The position numbers and the translations under genes are program-made. The notes beneath the pieces were generated by a model, which was given only the letters and a program-made list of their open reading frames with translations, had not been told where the DNA came from and did no database searches. DNA of 16,415 nucleotides from Planctomycetia bacterium (GTDB lineage Bacteria; Planctomycetota; Phycisphaerae; Phycisphaerales; SM1A02): positions 1 to 16,415 of the forward strand of contig SYHM01000091.1 of NCBI GenBank assembly GCA_005799205.1. Direction: 5' to 3'. Of this stretch, positions 7,662-14,802 are shown one piece after another (the first letter of the stretch is position 1; each line of letters opens with the position of its first letter).

Positions 7662-8564
7662 TCATGCCGATGGGGAGCCACCGACGACCCCGCCTCGCTC
7701 GTAGAGCAGATAGAGACCATGTGTGCCACGGTCTCCTAGCTGTCCCGATTTGGCGAGCGAATAGAGTCGCTCCGCCTGTCGCAGCCCCGGCAGCTCCAGA
7801 CCGCATGCACGGCCCTCCTCGACGGCCATGGCAAGGTCTTTCACAAAGTGATCGATAAAAAAGCCTGGATCGAACTCTCTGTTGAATATCCGAGGCGCGA
7901 GATTCGTCAGCGACCAGCTCGAAGCGGCTCCAGCCGAGAGTGACTCGAGCAATTTCGAGCCATCGAGACCGCTTGCGCGCGCAAAGATGAGCGCCTCACA
8001 CAAGCCAACCATCGTTGAGGCGATCATGATTTGATTGACAAGTTTCGCCTGCTGACCACTTCCAGCGCCACCGTGGTGAACGATGGTCTTTCCCAGCAGC
8101 CGAAAGAGCGGAAGAGCCTGCTCAAAGGTCGCCGTGCGACCACCCACGAGAATTGAGAGCGTTGCGTTGCGCGCGCCGATGTCGCCTCCAGTCACAGGTG
8201 CATCGAGTGTCGCTACTGCGCATTCGTTCGCTGCATCCTGAATCGATCGCGCGAGTGAGGGAAGGCTGCTCGTCATGTCTATGAGCAATGGAGCTGGAGT
8301 TGACGCTCGTAAGGTTCCGTGCTTGCCTAAATGGACCTCCTCAACATCACACGGCAAGCCAACCATCGAGACAACCACATCCTGTCCATCGGCAGCTTCA
8401 CGCGGAGTCTCAGCCCACGCAGCCCCCCGCTCGAGGAGCGGTCGCGCGCGCTCCTTTGTGCGCGTGTGAATCGTGACGAGGTGGCCAGCCTGCATGAGAT
8501 GTCCCACCATCGACGACCCCATGACTCCACAACCGATCCAGGCGATCCGCTTCGAGGTCTGCAT
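7662..8564 (-). CDS. NAD(P)-dependent 3-hydroxyisobutyrate dehydrogenase-type oxidoreductase
   Basis: 300-residue beta-hydroxyacid dehydrogenase, of normal family length. The Rossmann motif GCGVMG is at residues 11-16 after a short N-terminus. The substrate-binding signature DAPVTGG is at 121-127, the catalytic lysine is K174 in GQQAKLVNQ, and KDL at 242-244 lies in the all-helical C-terminal domain. The helix-linker segment GAASSWSLTNLAPR and FDPGFFIDHF are typical of the 3-hydroxyisobutyrate/tartronate-semialdehyde/glyoxylate reductase group. The substrate cannot be fixed further from the sequence. The gene is divergent from the moxR operon. No Shine-Dalgarno site precedes ATG 8564, and a possible TATTCT -10 element sits 7 nt upstream. 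Confidence 0.92.
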   Translation of the reverse strand: MQTSKRIAWIGCGVMGSSMVGHLMQAGHLVTIHTRTKERARPLLERGAAWAETPREAADGQDVVVSMVGLPCDVEEVHLGKHGTLRASTPAPLLIDMTSSLPSLARSIQDAANECAVATLDAPVTGGDIGARNATLSILVGGRTATFEQALPLFRLLGKTIVHHGGAGSGQQAKLVNQIMIASTMVGLCEALIFARASGLDGSKLLESLSAGAASSWSLTNLAPRIFNREFDPGFFIDHFVKDLAMAVEEGRACGLELPGLRQAERLYSLAKSGQLGDRGTHGLYLLYERGGVVGGSPSA

Positions 8565-8638
8565 CGACGCGAGAATACGATTGAATTATCCTCGTGCACC
8601 CCCTCGAACCCACGCGAAACTGAGGGCGTACCGAAAGG
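8565..8638. promoter_or_regulatory. Divergent promoter region between dehydrogenase and moxR genes
   Basis: This 74-nt gap must hold promoters for both directions. On the - strand TATTCT (8577-8572) ends 7 nt before ATG 8564, suiting a leaderless transcript. On the + strand an AT-rich patch with TTATCC/TATCCT around 8586-8592 could be the -10 element of the moxR/bat operon. No clear -35 hexamer or operator palindrome is visible. Confidence 0.35.
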
Positions 8639-9673
8639 ATGCATCCACCCATGACCTCACGACACAGTTCCAGTCACGCGACTCCGAACCGCGACATAGC
8701 ACAACTCGAACGGGAGGTTGTTGCTGCGAGCGCTCCATTTCGCCATCTCGTCGACCAGATCCAGCGAGTCATCGTCGGGCAGGACGCGCTGATCGAGGGA
8801 CTGCTTTGCAGTCTGCTGATGAACGGCCATGTGCTGATCGAAGGCGTCCCGGGGCTTGCGAAGACCACCGCTGTGAGTTGTTTGGCGCGCGGCATCAACA
8901 CTGGATTCCGCCGAATCCAATTCACTCCCGACCTGTTACCCGCAGATCTCATTGGAACCCTCATCTATCGCCCGAACACTGGTGAATTCACCGTGAAGCA
9001 GGGTCCGATCTTCTCAAACATCGTGCTCGCAGATGAAATCAACCGCGCGCCGGCCAAGGTGCAGTCGGCACTCCTTGAGGCGATGCAAGAACGGCAGGTC
9101 ACCATCGGTGACACGACCTATCCCCTCCCCGATCCCTTCCTCGTGCTCGCGACGCAGAATCCGATTGAGCAGGAAGGCACGTATTCACTTCCCGAAGCCC
9201 AGGTCGATCGGTTCGCGATGAAACTCGTGGTGACCTACCCATCACACAAAGAAGAACGCCTCATCCTTGATCGAATGGCGCGCACGAACACAGCGCTCAA
9301 CGTCGACTCGGTGCTCTATCCGGCTGACATCACCGCCGCGCGTGACCTCGTCGATCAGATTTTCATGGATGATCGAATGAAGGACTACATCGTTGATTTG
9401 GTCACTTCAACACGAAATCCGAAGACTCACCGCGTTCCGATTGAGGGACTCGTGCAGTACGGCTGTTCGCCGCGCGCGACGATCGCGCTCACGCTTGCGT
9501 CGAAGGCGAAGGCATTCCTCGATGGACGCGGCTACGTCGTGCCGCAAGATGTGAAGGACGTCGCGCCGCAGGTCTTGCGCCATCGCCTAGGACTCTCGTA
9601 TGAGGCTGAGGCGGAAGAGAAGACCGCCGACGACATCGTGCGGGCACTGCTCGATCACGTGCCTGTCCCCTAA
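8639..9673 (+). CDS. moxR: MoxR family AAA+ ATPase
   Basis: 344-residue cytoplasmic ATPase with chaperone-like roles in maturing metal-binding or VWA-domain partners. Walker A is GVPGLAKTT at 69-77, Walker B VLADEINRA at 129-137, and sensor 1 ATQNP at 171-175. LPEAQVDRF (184-192) carries a candidate arginine finger. The C-terminal lid domain includes GCSPRA, the usual MoxR sensor 2 region. It is the first gene of the bat operon, 9 nt before the DUF58 gene, the classic moxR/DUF58/bat order. ATG 8651 is an alternative start 4 codons downstream: an AAAGGA lies upstream of it but at rather long spacing, and it overlaps the 8639 ATG. The N-terminal 30 residues are polar and poorly conserved in type, so they do not decide it. 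Confidence 0.95.
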   Translation: MHPPMTSRHSSSHATPNRDIAQLEREVVAASAPFRHLVDQIQRVIVGQDALIEGLLCSLLMNGHVLIEGVPGLAKTTAVSCLARGINTGFRRIQFTPDLLPADLIGTLIYRPNTGEFTVKQGPIFSNIVLADEINRAPAKVQSALLEAMQERQVTIGDTTYPLPDPFLVLATQNPIEQEGTYSLPEAQVDRFAMKLVVTYPSHKEERLILDRMARTNTALNVDSVLYPADITAARDLVDQIFMDDRMKDYIVDLVTSTRNPKTHRVPIEGLVQYGCSPRATIALTLASKAKAFLDGRGYVVPQDVKDVAPQVLRHRLGLSYEAEAEEKTADDIVRALLDHVPVP

Positions 9674-9682
9674 TCACTCGCG

Positions 9683-10564
9683 ATGTTGACCGCTGAGACT
9701 ATTCGCAAGATCCGGCGCATCGAGATTCGTACCTCACGCGTTGTGCAGGAAGCGGTCGCGGGGAGGTATCTCTCGGCATTCAAGGGGCGCGGAATGGAGT
9801 TCGAAGAGGTGCGCCCTTACGAACTTGGAGACGATGTCCGCACGATTGACTGGAACGTCTCGGCGCGAGCGGGCTCTCCGCACATCAAACTCTTTCGGGA
9901 AGAGCGCGAACTCACGGTGCTGCTCGCGATCGACCTCTCGGCTTCCCTTCGTTTCGGATCGCAAGGCCAACTGAAGCGCGAGCTCGTGGCGGAGGTCGCG
10001 GCAACCCTCGCGTTCAGCGCGACACGCAACAATGACAAGGTGGGACTCCTCTTGTTCACCGATCAAATTGAGCGCTTCGTTCCGCCGCGCAAGGGGCGCC
10101 GACATGTGTTACGTATCGTGCGCGACCTGCTTGCGCACTCTCCGCGGGGCATCGGAACCGACCTACCGGCTGCGCTCGATGAATTGAACCGAATTCAGCG
10201 CCGACGCGCCGTGGTCTTTGTGGTCAGCGACTTTCTTGACGAGGGGTGGGAGCAACCACTGGCGATCGCACGACGGCGACACGATCTGATCCCCGTTGCG
10301 ATCACCGATCGGCGCGAACACGAATTGCCTTCAGCAGGATTGATCGAGCTTGAGGACGAAGAGAGCGGCGCCCGGGTGATCGTTGACTCGTCAAGTCGCC
10401 GCGTGCGTGAACACTTTCGAACGAGTGCGATTGAGCGCACTGAGCGGTTCCAACGTGCATTGCACCGGCTGAAGCTCGAACCGCTCATGCTCGAAACGGG
10501 GCTCGACTATGTCGAACCGATCACCGCCTACTTCCGTAAGCGCGAAGCGCGGAGGACTCGATGA
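9683..10564 (+). CDS. DUF58 domain protein (VWA-like), MoxR partner
   Basis: 293-residue protein of the DUF58 family, which accompanies MoxR ATPases. The family signature runs from G38 (MEFEEVRPYELGDDVR) through TIDWN and SARAGSPHIKLF (61-71). Next comes a MIDAS-like metal site DLSAS at 84-88 in a von Willebrand A fold, with later VVSDFLDEG as the third MIDAS strand. Unlike BatA and BatB it has no transmembrane helix and should be cytoplasmic, perhaps membrane-associated through partners. Its role in the Bat system is not known in molecular detail. The stop overlaps the next start by 4 nt (ATGA), which implies translational coupling. Its own start has no Shine-Dalgarno site. Confidence 0.93.
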   Translation: MLTAETIRKIRRIEIRTSRVVQEAVAGRYLSAFKGRGMEFEEVRPYELGDDVRTIDWNVSARAGSPHIKLFREERELTVLLAIDLSASLRFGSQGQLKRELVAEVAATLAFSATRNNDKVGLLLFTDQIERFVPPRKGRRHVLRIVRDLLAHSPRGIGTDLPAALDELNRIQRRRAVVFVVSDFLDEGWEQPLAIARRRHDLIPVAITDRREHELPSAGLIELEDEESGARVIVDSSSRRVREHFRTSAIERTERFQRALHRLKLEPLMLETGLDYVEPITAYFRKREARRTR

Positions 10565-11586
10565 CGGTTGGCAGGTCCATCCTCTGCACGCTCTGCACAA
10601 CCACTGCGCTGTCTTGCTTCGTGCACGCGCAGGTCCCAGCGTCCACTGCACCATTCACCGTGGCGCCTCGGCCGCCGCATGAGATTGCCCTCGAGGCCTC
10701 CGAGGCCGGCGTCACCCTGACCCTGAGGGCTCCAACCGACATCGTGGAGGTCGGAACCGAGTTGCCGTTCACTCTGACAATCTCGAGTGAGGCGACGGTG
10801 GCGGTCACGAATCCCACCGTCACAGGCGAACACGGCCCATTCGAGTTGCGGGAAATCGAACGGAGTGCACGTCGAGATGACGAGCGTCGCGTTGTGACAC
10901 TGCGCTTCGCTGCCACGACATATCTGAGCGGCCAGCTCGAACTTGCGGCCCTTCCAGTGGAGTTCAAGGGGACGGATGGGGTCACGAGCACTCTCGCAGT
11001 CGGTCCGGTGCCCATAGAAGTGATAAGCCTCGTCGGTGCCGAGTTCGATCCCAGTGTCTTCCGCGACATCAAGGGTCCCGTCGCGATCGATTTCGGACAC
11101 TGGTGGTGGTGGATTGCGGGCGGTGTTGGCATCGTTGCACTGATTGCGCTCATTACATCGTGGATCCGCCGCGGCAAGGCAGCCAATGAGAGGCTATTGA
11201 CTGCATGCGAATGGGCGAATCGCGAACTTGAACAACTCGCGCGTGATCGCCTGATCGAGCGTGGCGATGTCCATCGCTTTTGGGTTCGACTCTCTGGGAC
11301 GGTCCGGGAGTATGTCGAACGTCAGTTCAACATCGCCGCCCCCGACCAGACAACCCAGGAGTTTCTTTCGAACGCGGCGACGCACGCTCAAATCGATCAG
11401 GCGCACCGGGCGACCCTCGAACGATTTCTTCGCGCGGCGGATCGTGTGAAGTTTGCAGCGCATCGCCCGCAACACGAGGAGTGCCGCGCTGGGCTGGAGT
11501 CGGCACGCACATTCGTCCAGGAGACGACGCCAGCGAAGGCCAGCGAGGCTCGGTCCAACGAGTTCACAGGAGCTGGAGTCCACTGA
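10561..11586 (+). CDS. Membrane-anchored BatD-like/DUF4381-like protein
   Basis: 341 residues. A signal peptide (1-23, ending VHA) is followed by a periplasmic beta-sandwich-like domain (about 35-160) with regular alternating Val/Thr strands. A conserved-looking DIKGPVAI at 169-176 leads into one strong transmembrane helix (WWWW then Gly/Ile/Leu, 181-201). After RRGK comes a cytoplasmic all-helical domain of about 120 residues. The layout equals a shortened BatD, and proteins of this sort (DUF4381-like) often sit between DUF58 and BatA genes. Function is unknown; an assembly or anchoring role in the Bat complex is inferred from context only. The start is well supported: GGAGG lies 5 nt before ATG 10561, and it overlaps the DUF58 stop by 4 nt. 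The end overlaps batA by 1 nt. Confidence 0.85.
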   Translation: MTVGRSILCTLCTTTALSCFVHAQVPASTAPFTVAPRPPHEIALEASEAGVTLTLRAPTDIVEVGTELPFTLTISSEATVAVTNPTVTGEHGPFELREIERSARRDDERRVVTLRFAATTYLSGQLELAALPVEFKGTDGVTSTLAVGPVPIEVISLVGAEFDPSVFRDIKGPVAIDFGHWWWWIAGGVGIVALIALITSWIRRGKAANERLLTACEWANRELEQLARDRLIERGDVHRFWVRLSGTVREYVERQFNIAAPDQTTQEFLSNAATHAQIDQAHRATLERFLRAADRVKFAAHRPQHEECRAGLESARTFVQETTPAKASEARSNEFTGAGVH

Positions 11587-12683
11587 TGAACTCCATTCAA
11601 CTACTCGCATGGTGGATGGTGCCGCTCGTCGTGTTGGCTCCCCTTGGTGCCTGGCGGTATCTCTCCCACACACGCCGAATGCGGATCGGATACTCATCCG
11701 CGACGATCGCGCGTTCTGGTGGCACTTCACTTGCTGTACGCCTGCGCTGGGTTCCGATCGCTCTGCGATGCGCGGCGATTGCGATGCTTGCGATCTGCCT
11801 GGCCCGACCGGTGATTGCGCACTCTCAAGCCAAGGTGTTCGTCGAGGGAGCTGCCATCCAACTGGTTGTCGACCGCTCTGGGTCGATGCGCGCGCTTGAT
11901 TTCACACTGGATGGTTCAAGGTCGAACCGACTCGATGCGGTCAAACGAGTCGGAAGTGCGTTTGTCCGAGGGGGCGATGGACTTCGCGGACGACCAGACG
12001 ATCTCGTTGGACTGATTGTGTTTGCTCGCTTCGCAGACAGCCTCTCACCGCTCACTTTGGACCACGGCTACCTCATCGACGCGCTGAACCACTCTCAACC
12101 AGCGACGGATTCTTCAGAAGATGGCACCGCAATCGGTGATGCAGTTGCGCTTGGGGTCGAGCGCCTACGCGATGCAATGTCGAATGCAAAGACGGGTGAC
12201 GGTCGGCAGCCTATTCGCAGTGCGGCACTCATTCTGATGACAGATGGAGAGAACAACGCTGGAGATGTCGACCCGCGTGTCGCTGCTGACCTCGCAGCGA
12301 CCTACGGAATCAAGATTTACACGATCGGAGTTGGGACGCGAGGCACCGCGCCGTTTCCGATGGGAACAGACCCCTTCGGTCGACAGATCATCCGAAATGT
12401 CCCCGTGTCGATCGATGAGGAACTGCTGACCGACATGGCCACGCGCAGTGGCGGTGCGTACTTTCGCGCGACCGACACCGATTCACTTCACTCCATCTAT
12501 GAACAAATCGATCAAATGGAAAAGACCACGACAGAGCAGCGCCAATCGCTGCACTTCACCGACCTTGCCGTGCAACCTTCGCACTTCGCTGGACTCTCAA
12601 TCCCACCGTTCCTTGTCGCAGTCGCGGTGCTGCTCGGCAGTGAACTGCTGCTCGTCTGTACACGACTGCGGAGTGTGAACTAG
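11586..12683 (+). CDS. batA: BatA-type von Willebrand factor A membrane protein
   Basis: 365-residue inner-membrane protein. Two N-terminal helices (about 7-25 and 54-74) precede a VWA domain with an intact MIDAS metal site: DRSGS at 96-100, T181 in DGTAIGDA and D220 in LMTDGENN. A C-terminal transmembrane helix is at about 341-359. This helix-VWA-helix layout is the BatA/BatB standard, and the VWA domain is expected to bind protein partners through the metal. The frame is open far upstream, but ATG 11586 is chosen for two reasons. It overlaps the preceding stop as TGATG and has GGAG 7 nt upstream. It also gives the standard N-terminus. It lies 14 nt before batB. A and B assignments follow gene order and may be swapped in some nomenclatures. 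Confidence 0.92.
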   Translation: MNSIQLLAWWMVPLVVLAPLGAWRYLSHTRRMRIGYSSATIARSGGTSLAVRLRWVPIALRCAAIAMLAICLARPVIAHSQAKVFVEGAAIQLVVDRSGSMRALDFTLDGSRSNRLDAVKRVGSAFVRGGDGLRGRPDDLVGLIVFARFADSLSPLTLDHGYLIDALNHSQPATDSSEDGTAIGDAVALGVERLRDAMSNAKTGDGRQPIRSAALILMTDGENNAGDVDPRVAADLAATYGIKIYTIGVGTRGTAPFPMGTDPFGRQIIRNVPVSIDEELLTDMATRSGGAYFRATDTDSLHSIYEQIDQMEKTTTEQRQSLHFTDLAVQPSHFAGLSIPPFLVAVAVLLGSELLLVCTRLRSVN

Positions 12684-12697
12684 CCGCATCTTCTCAG

Positions 12698-13744
12698 ATG
12701 GACCTTCACTTCAACAACCTCGCATCCATGCACTGGTTCTGGCTCGTGGCAGTGCTGGCGTTGCTCGTCGTGCACACAGCACTGTGGCGGGGACGCGCAT
12801 TGCGTGCATTCATTGCAGAGCCGAACGCGATGCAACTCAGTGGGCGAGTCGCATCGACGCGCTCGGTGGTGCGCCCTGCGATCCGAGCGGTGCTTGTGCT
12901 CGGTGCACTTGTCGCTGTCGTGGTTGCGCTAATGGATCCTCGATGGGGCGTCCAGAGCGAAGAAATCAAGCGGCGAGGGGCGGATGTCATGTTCGTCATT
13001 GATGTCAGCCGCTCGATGCTTGCTGAGGATGCAACTCCAAACCGATTGAGTCGTGCGAAGGCATTCGTTGAGGATGCCGTTTCGCGCATGGGAGGGGACC
13101 GCATTGGGCTCGTTGATTTCGCAGGGGTGGCTGCGCTTCGCGCGCCGCTCACCTTGAACTATGGGGCGCTCCTAACGAGCGTGCAAGGGCTCGAACCCAA
13201 GGGGTCGCTTCGTGGAGGGTCGATGCTTGGCGATGCGCTCACGAAGGCTGCTGAGAGTTTCTCGAGCGATGCGATTGCGGGCAGAGCGATCGTCGTGCTC
13301 TCGGATGGCGAAGACATGGGAAGTGACCCAGTCACCATTGCCAAGGCGATTTATGAGTCGCAGGGAATCCGCATTTACACGGTCGGCATTGGAGACACCG
13401 CCGATGGTGCCAGGATTCCGGTCGATACAGGCGGCCAGCGCACTTGGATTGTGCACGATGGCCAAGAAGTGTGGACGAAGATGGATTCGGCGACGCTGCG
13501 CGATGTCGCACAGAGCGCCGGCGGAGTTTTTGTGCCCGCAGGTACCGCACAGGTCGACTTAGGGGAGATTCTCGAACGCTCGCTGGGCGACCTCGAGCGC
13601 GGCGAGTTTGAGACCTCGACAATTCAGCGAACCATCCCGAGATTTCAGTGGCCAGCCGCCTTCGCCCTGCTGCTGCTTGTGGTGGAGAGTCTCGTGCCAG
13701 ATCGGGCGAGCCGCCGACCACTCACCACGGGAGTTCGCACATGA
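12698..13744 (+). CDS. batB: BatB-type von Willebrand factor A membrane protein
   Basis: 348-residue inner-membrane VWA protein paralogous to BatA. Helices lie at about 13-30 and 60-79, and PRWG at 81-84 precedes the VWA domain. The MIDAS site is DVSRS at 102-106. The second loop is GGSMLGDA (173-180), where the usual Thr is Ser175, and D203 lies in LSDGEDMGSD. PNRLSRAK (114-121) is typical of BatA/BatB. A C-terminal transmembrane helix spans about 316-333. It is expected to form part of the membrane Bat complex with BatA, BatC and BatD. There is no Shine-Dalgarno site before ATG 12698, which lies 14 nt after the batA stop, so reinitiation is likely. The stop overlaps the batC start by 4 nt. 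Confidence 0.92.
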   Translation: MDLHFNNLASMHWFWLVAVLALLVVHTALWRGRALRAFIAEPNAMQLSGRVASTRSVVRPAIRAVLVLGALVAVVVALMDPRWGVQSEEIKRRGADVMFVIDVSRSMLAEDATPNRLSRAKAFVEDAVSRMGGDRIGLVDFAGVAALRAPLTLNYGALLTSVQGLEPKGSLRGGSMLGDALTKAAESFSSDAIAGRAIVVLSDGEDMGSDPVTIAKAIYESQGIRIYTVGIGDTADGARIPVDTGGQRTWIVHDGQEVWTKMDSATLRDVAQSAGGVFVPAGTAQVDLGEILERSLGDLERGEFETSTIQRTIPRFQWPAAFALLLLVVESLVPDRASRRPLTTGVRT

Positions 13745-14787
13745 ATCTGCCAATTCGCTTCGCGCTCGTGTTCGCCGCTGCAGGGTGGTTCGTCGCGGAC
13801 GCCCTCGCCGAGCGGTCCGCCGCGCAGTCAATTGACGCGAACGCATTCCGTGCTGCCGTTATCGAGGCAGAGCGCGCGATGAAGACTGAAGATTACAAGG
13901 CCGCGGAGGCGGCGTGGGGGCGAGCCGTCGCCGCAGATCCCACGAACTCGCCTGCGCTGTTCAATCAGGGAGTCGCCCAGTACCGCAGTGGAAATCTGAA
14001 GGCGGCGGCCGAGTCGTTCGCAAGCGCATCGCACTCAGCGGACTCGCGGCTTGCGGCACATTCGATGTTCAACCAAGGCAATGCCCTCTATGCAGACGTC
14101 CTTGCGCAACTCGATAAGCAGTCAGCACCCGCTGGAGCGGATCGTCGTGAACAGCTCGCCGCGCCTCAGAAGGAGATGGAGGATGCAATCGCGGCGACGC
14201 GCAATGCGTTTACCCACTTCAAGGATGCTGCGGTGGCTGATCCGAGCGATCGCGATGCCCGCGTGAACGCTGAGACTGCAGCGCGGCTTCTAAAGCAACT
14301 CGAAGAGTTGCAACAGCAAAAGCAAGAGGAACAGCAGGAGAAGCAACAGAATCAAGACTCGAGTGACCAACAGAACAAGGATGAGGGTGAACAGCAGCAA
14401 CCAGAGCAAGGGGACAAAGCAGAACAACAGAACCAACCTCAGCAGGGCGACCAGCAACAACAGCAAGAGCAGCAACAACAGCAGGAACAGAAGTCAGGGT
14501 CGAGCGACAAGCAAGCAACGCCAGAGGATCAATCCACCTCGCAAGACGGCAACCAACCGAAGCCGCCTGAAGCAGGCGATGCTCCTGCCTCTGCGAGTCA
14601 GACATCGCAGGACCAACAGGAACAGGACCATCCGAAACCTGACGGAGAGCGTGTCACTGGGGCACCGCTCACCAAGCAAGAAGCGGAACAGCTCCTGCAG
14701 GCCGTTCGAGACCGTGAGAAGTCGAGAAGGGAGTCCATGCAGATGGCCCAGCAGCGCAGGCAGGCTCCCGCGTCCAAGGACTGGTAG
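13741..14787 (+). CDS. batC: BatC-type TPR protein with Gln-rich linker
   Basis: 348-residue exported protein. A signal peptide (1-23) is followed by TPR-like helical repeats (about 33-67 and 70-103, with NPALFNQG-type signatures and a further FNQGNALY at 110-117). A long low-complexity linker (191-300) is very rich in Gln. The C-terminus (about 308-348) has TKQEAEQLLQAVRDREKSRR and ends KDW, the usual BatC ending. TPRs are expected to bind BatA/BatB or BatD in the periplasm. ATG 13741 is preferred over the upstream in-frame ATG 13648. It overlaps the batB stop (ATGA), has GGGAG about 8 nt upstream and starts a good signal peptide. The upstream stretch would be an unusual Arg-rich extension. 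Confidence 0.9.
   Translation: MNLPIRFALVFAAAGWFVADALAERSAAQSIDANAFRAAVIEAERAMKTEDYKAAEAAWGRAVAADPTNSPALFNQGVAQYRSGNLKAAAESFASASHSADSRLAAHSMFNQGNALYADVLAQLDKQSAPAGADRREQLAAPQKEMEDAIAATRNAFTHFKDAAVADPSDRDARVNAETAARLLKQLEELQQQKQEEQQEKQQNQDSSDQQNKDEGEQQQPEQGDKAEQQNQPQQGDQQQQQEQQQQQEQKSGSSDKQATPEDQSTSQDGNQPKPPEAGDAPASASQTSQDQQEQDHPKPDGERVTGAPLTKQEAEQLLQAVRDREKSRRESMQMAQQRRQAPASKDW
14311..14490 (+). repeat. CAA/CAG-rich low-complexity tract in batC
   Basis: Imperfect CAA/CAG runs encode residues 191-250 of BatC, where about half of the residues are Gln and most others Glu, Lys, Asp or Asn. The longest unbroken Gln runs are five residues. Mixed CAA and CAG codons show it is not a fresh pure triplet expansion. 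It probably forms a flexible periplasmic linker between the TPR part and the conserved C-terminus. Confidence 0.85.
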
Positions 14788-14802
14788 AACCGAGAACATC
14801 AG

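Noticed and set aside
11280..11585. Long upstream extension of the batA frame
   Set aside because: This is out-of-frame translation of the preceding gene, and the composition is not protein-like. ATG 11586 has a Shine-Dalgarno site and a TGATG junction.
13648..13740. Longer batC start
   Set aside because: It would add an Arg-rich segment overlapping batB and hide the signal peptide. ATG 13741 has a Shine-Dalgarno site and the ATGA overlap.
14290..14478. Antisense open frame encoding a nearly pure Leu/Val peptide opposite batC
   Set aside because: It is the complement of the CAA/CAG tract of batC and has no start signal or family of its own; composition alone explains it.
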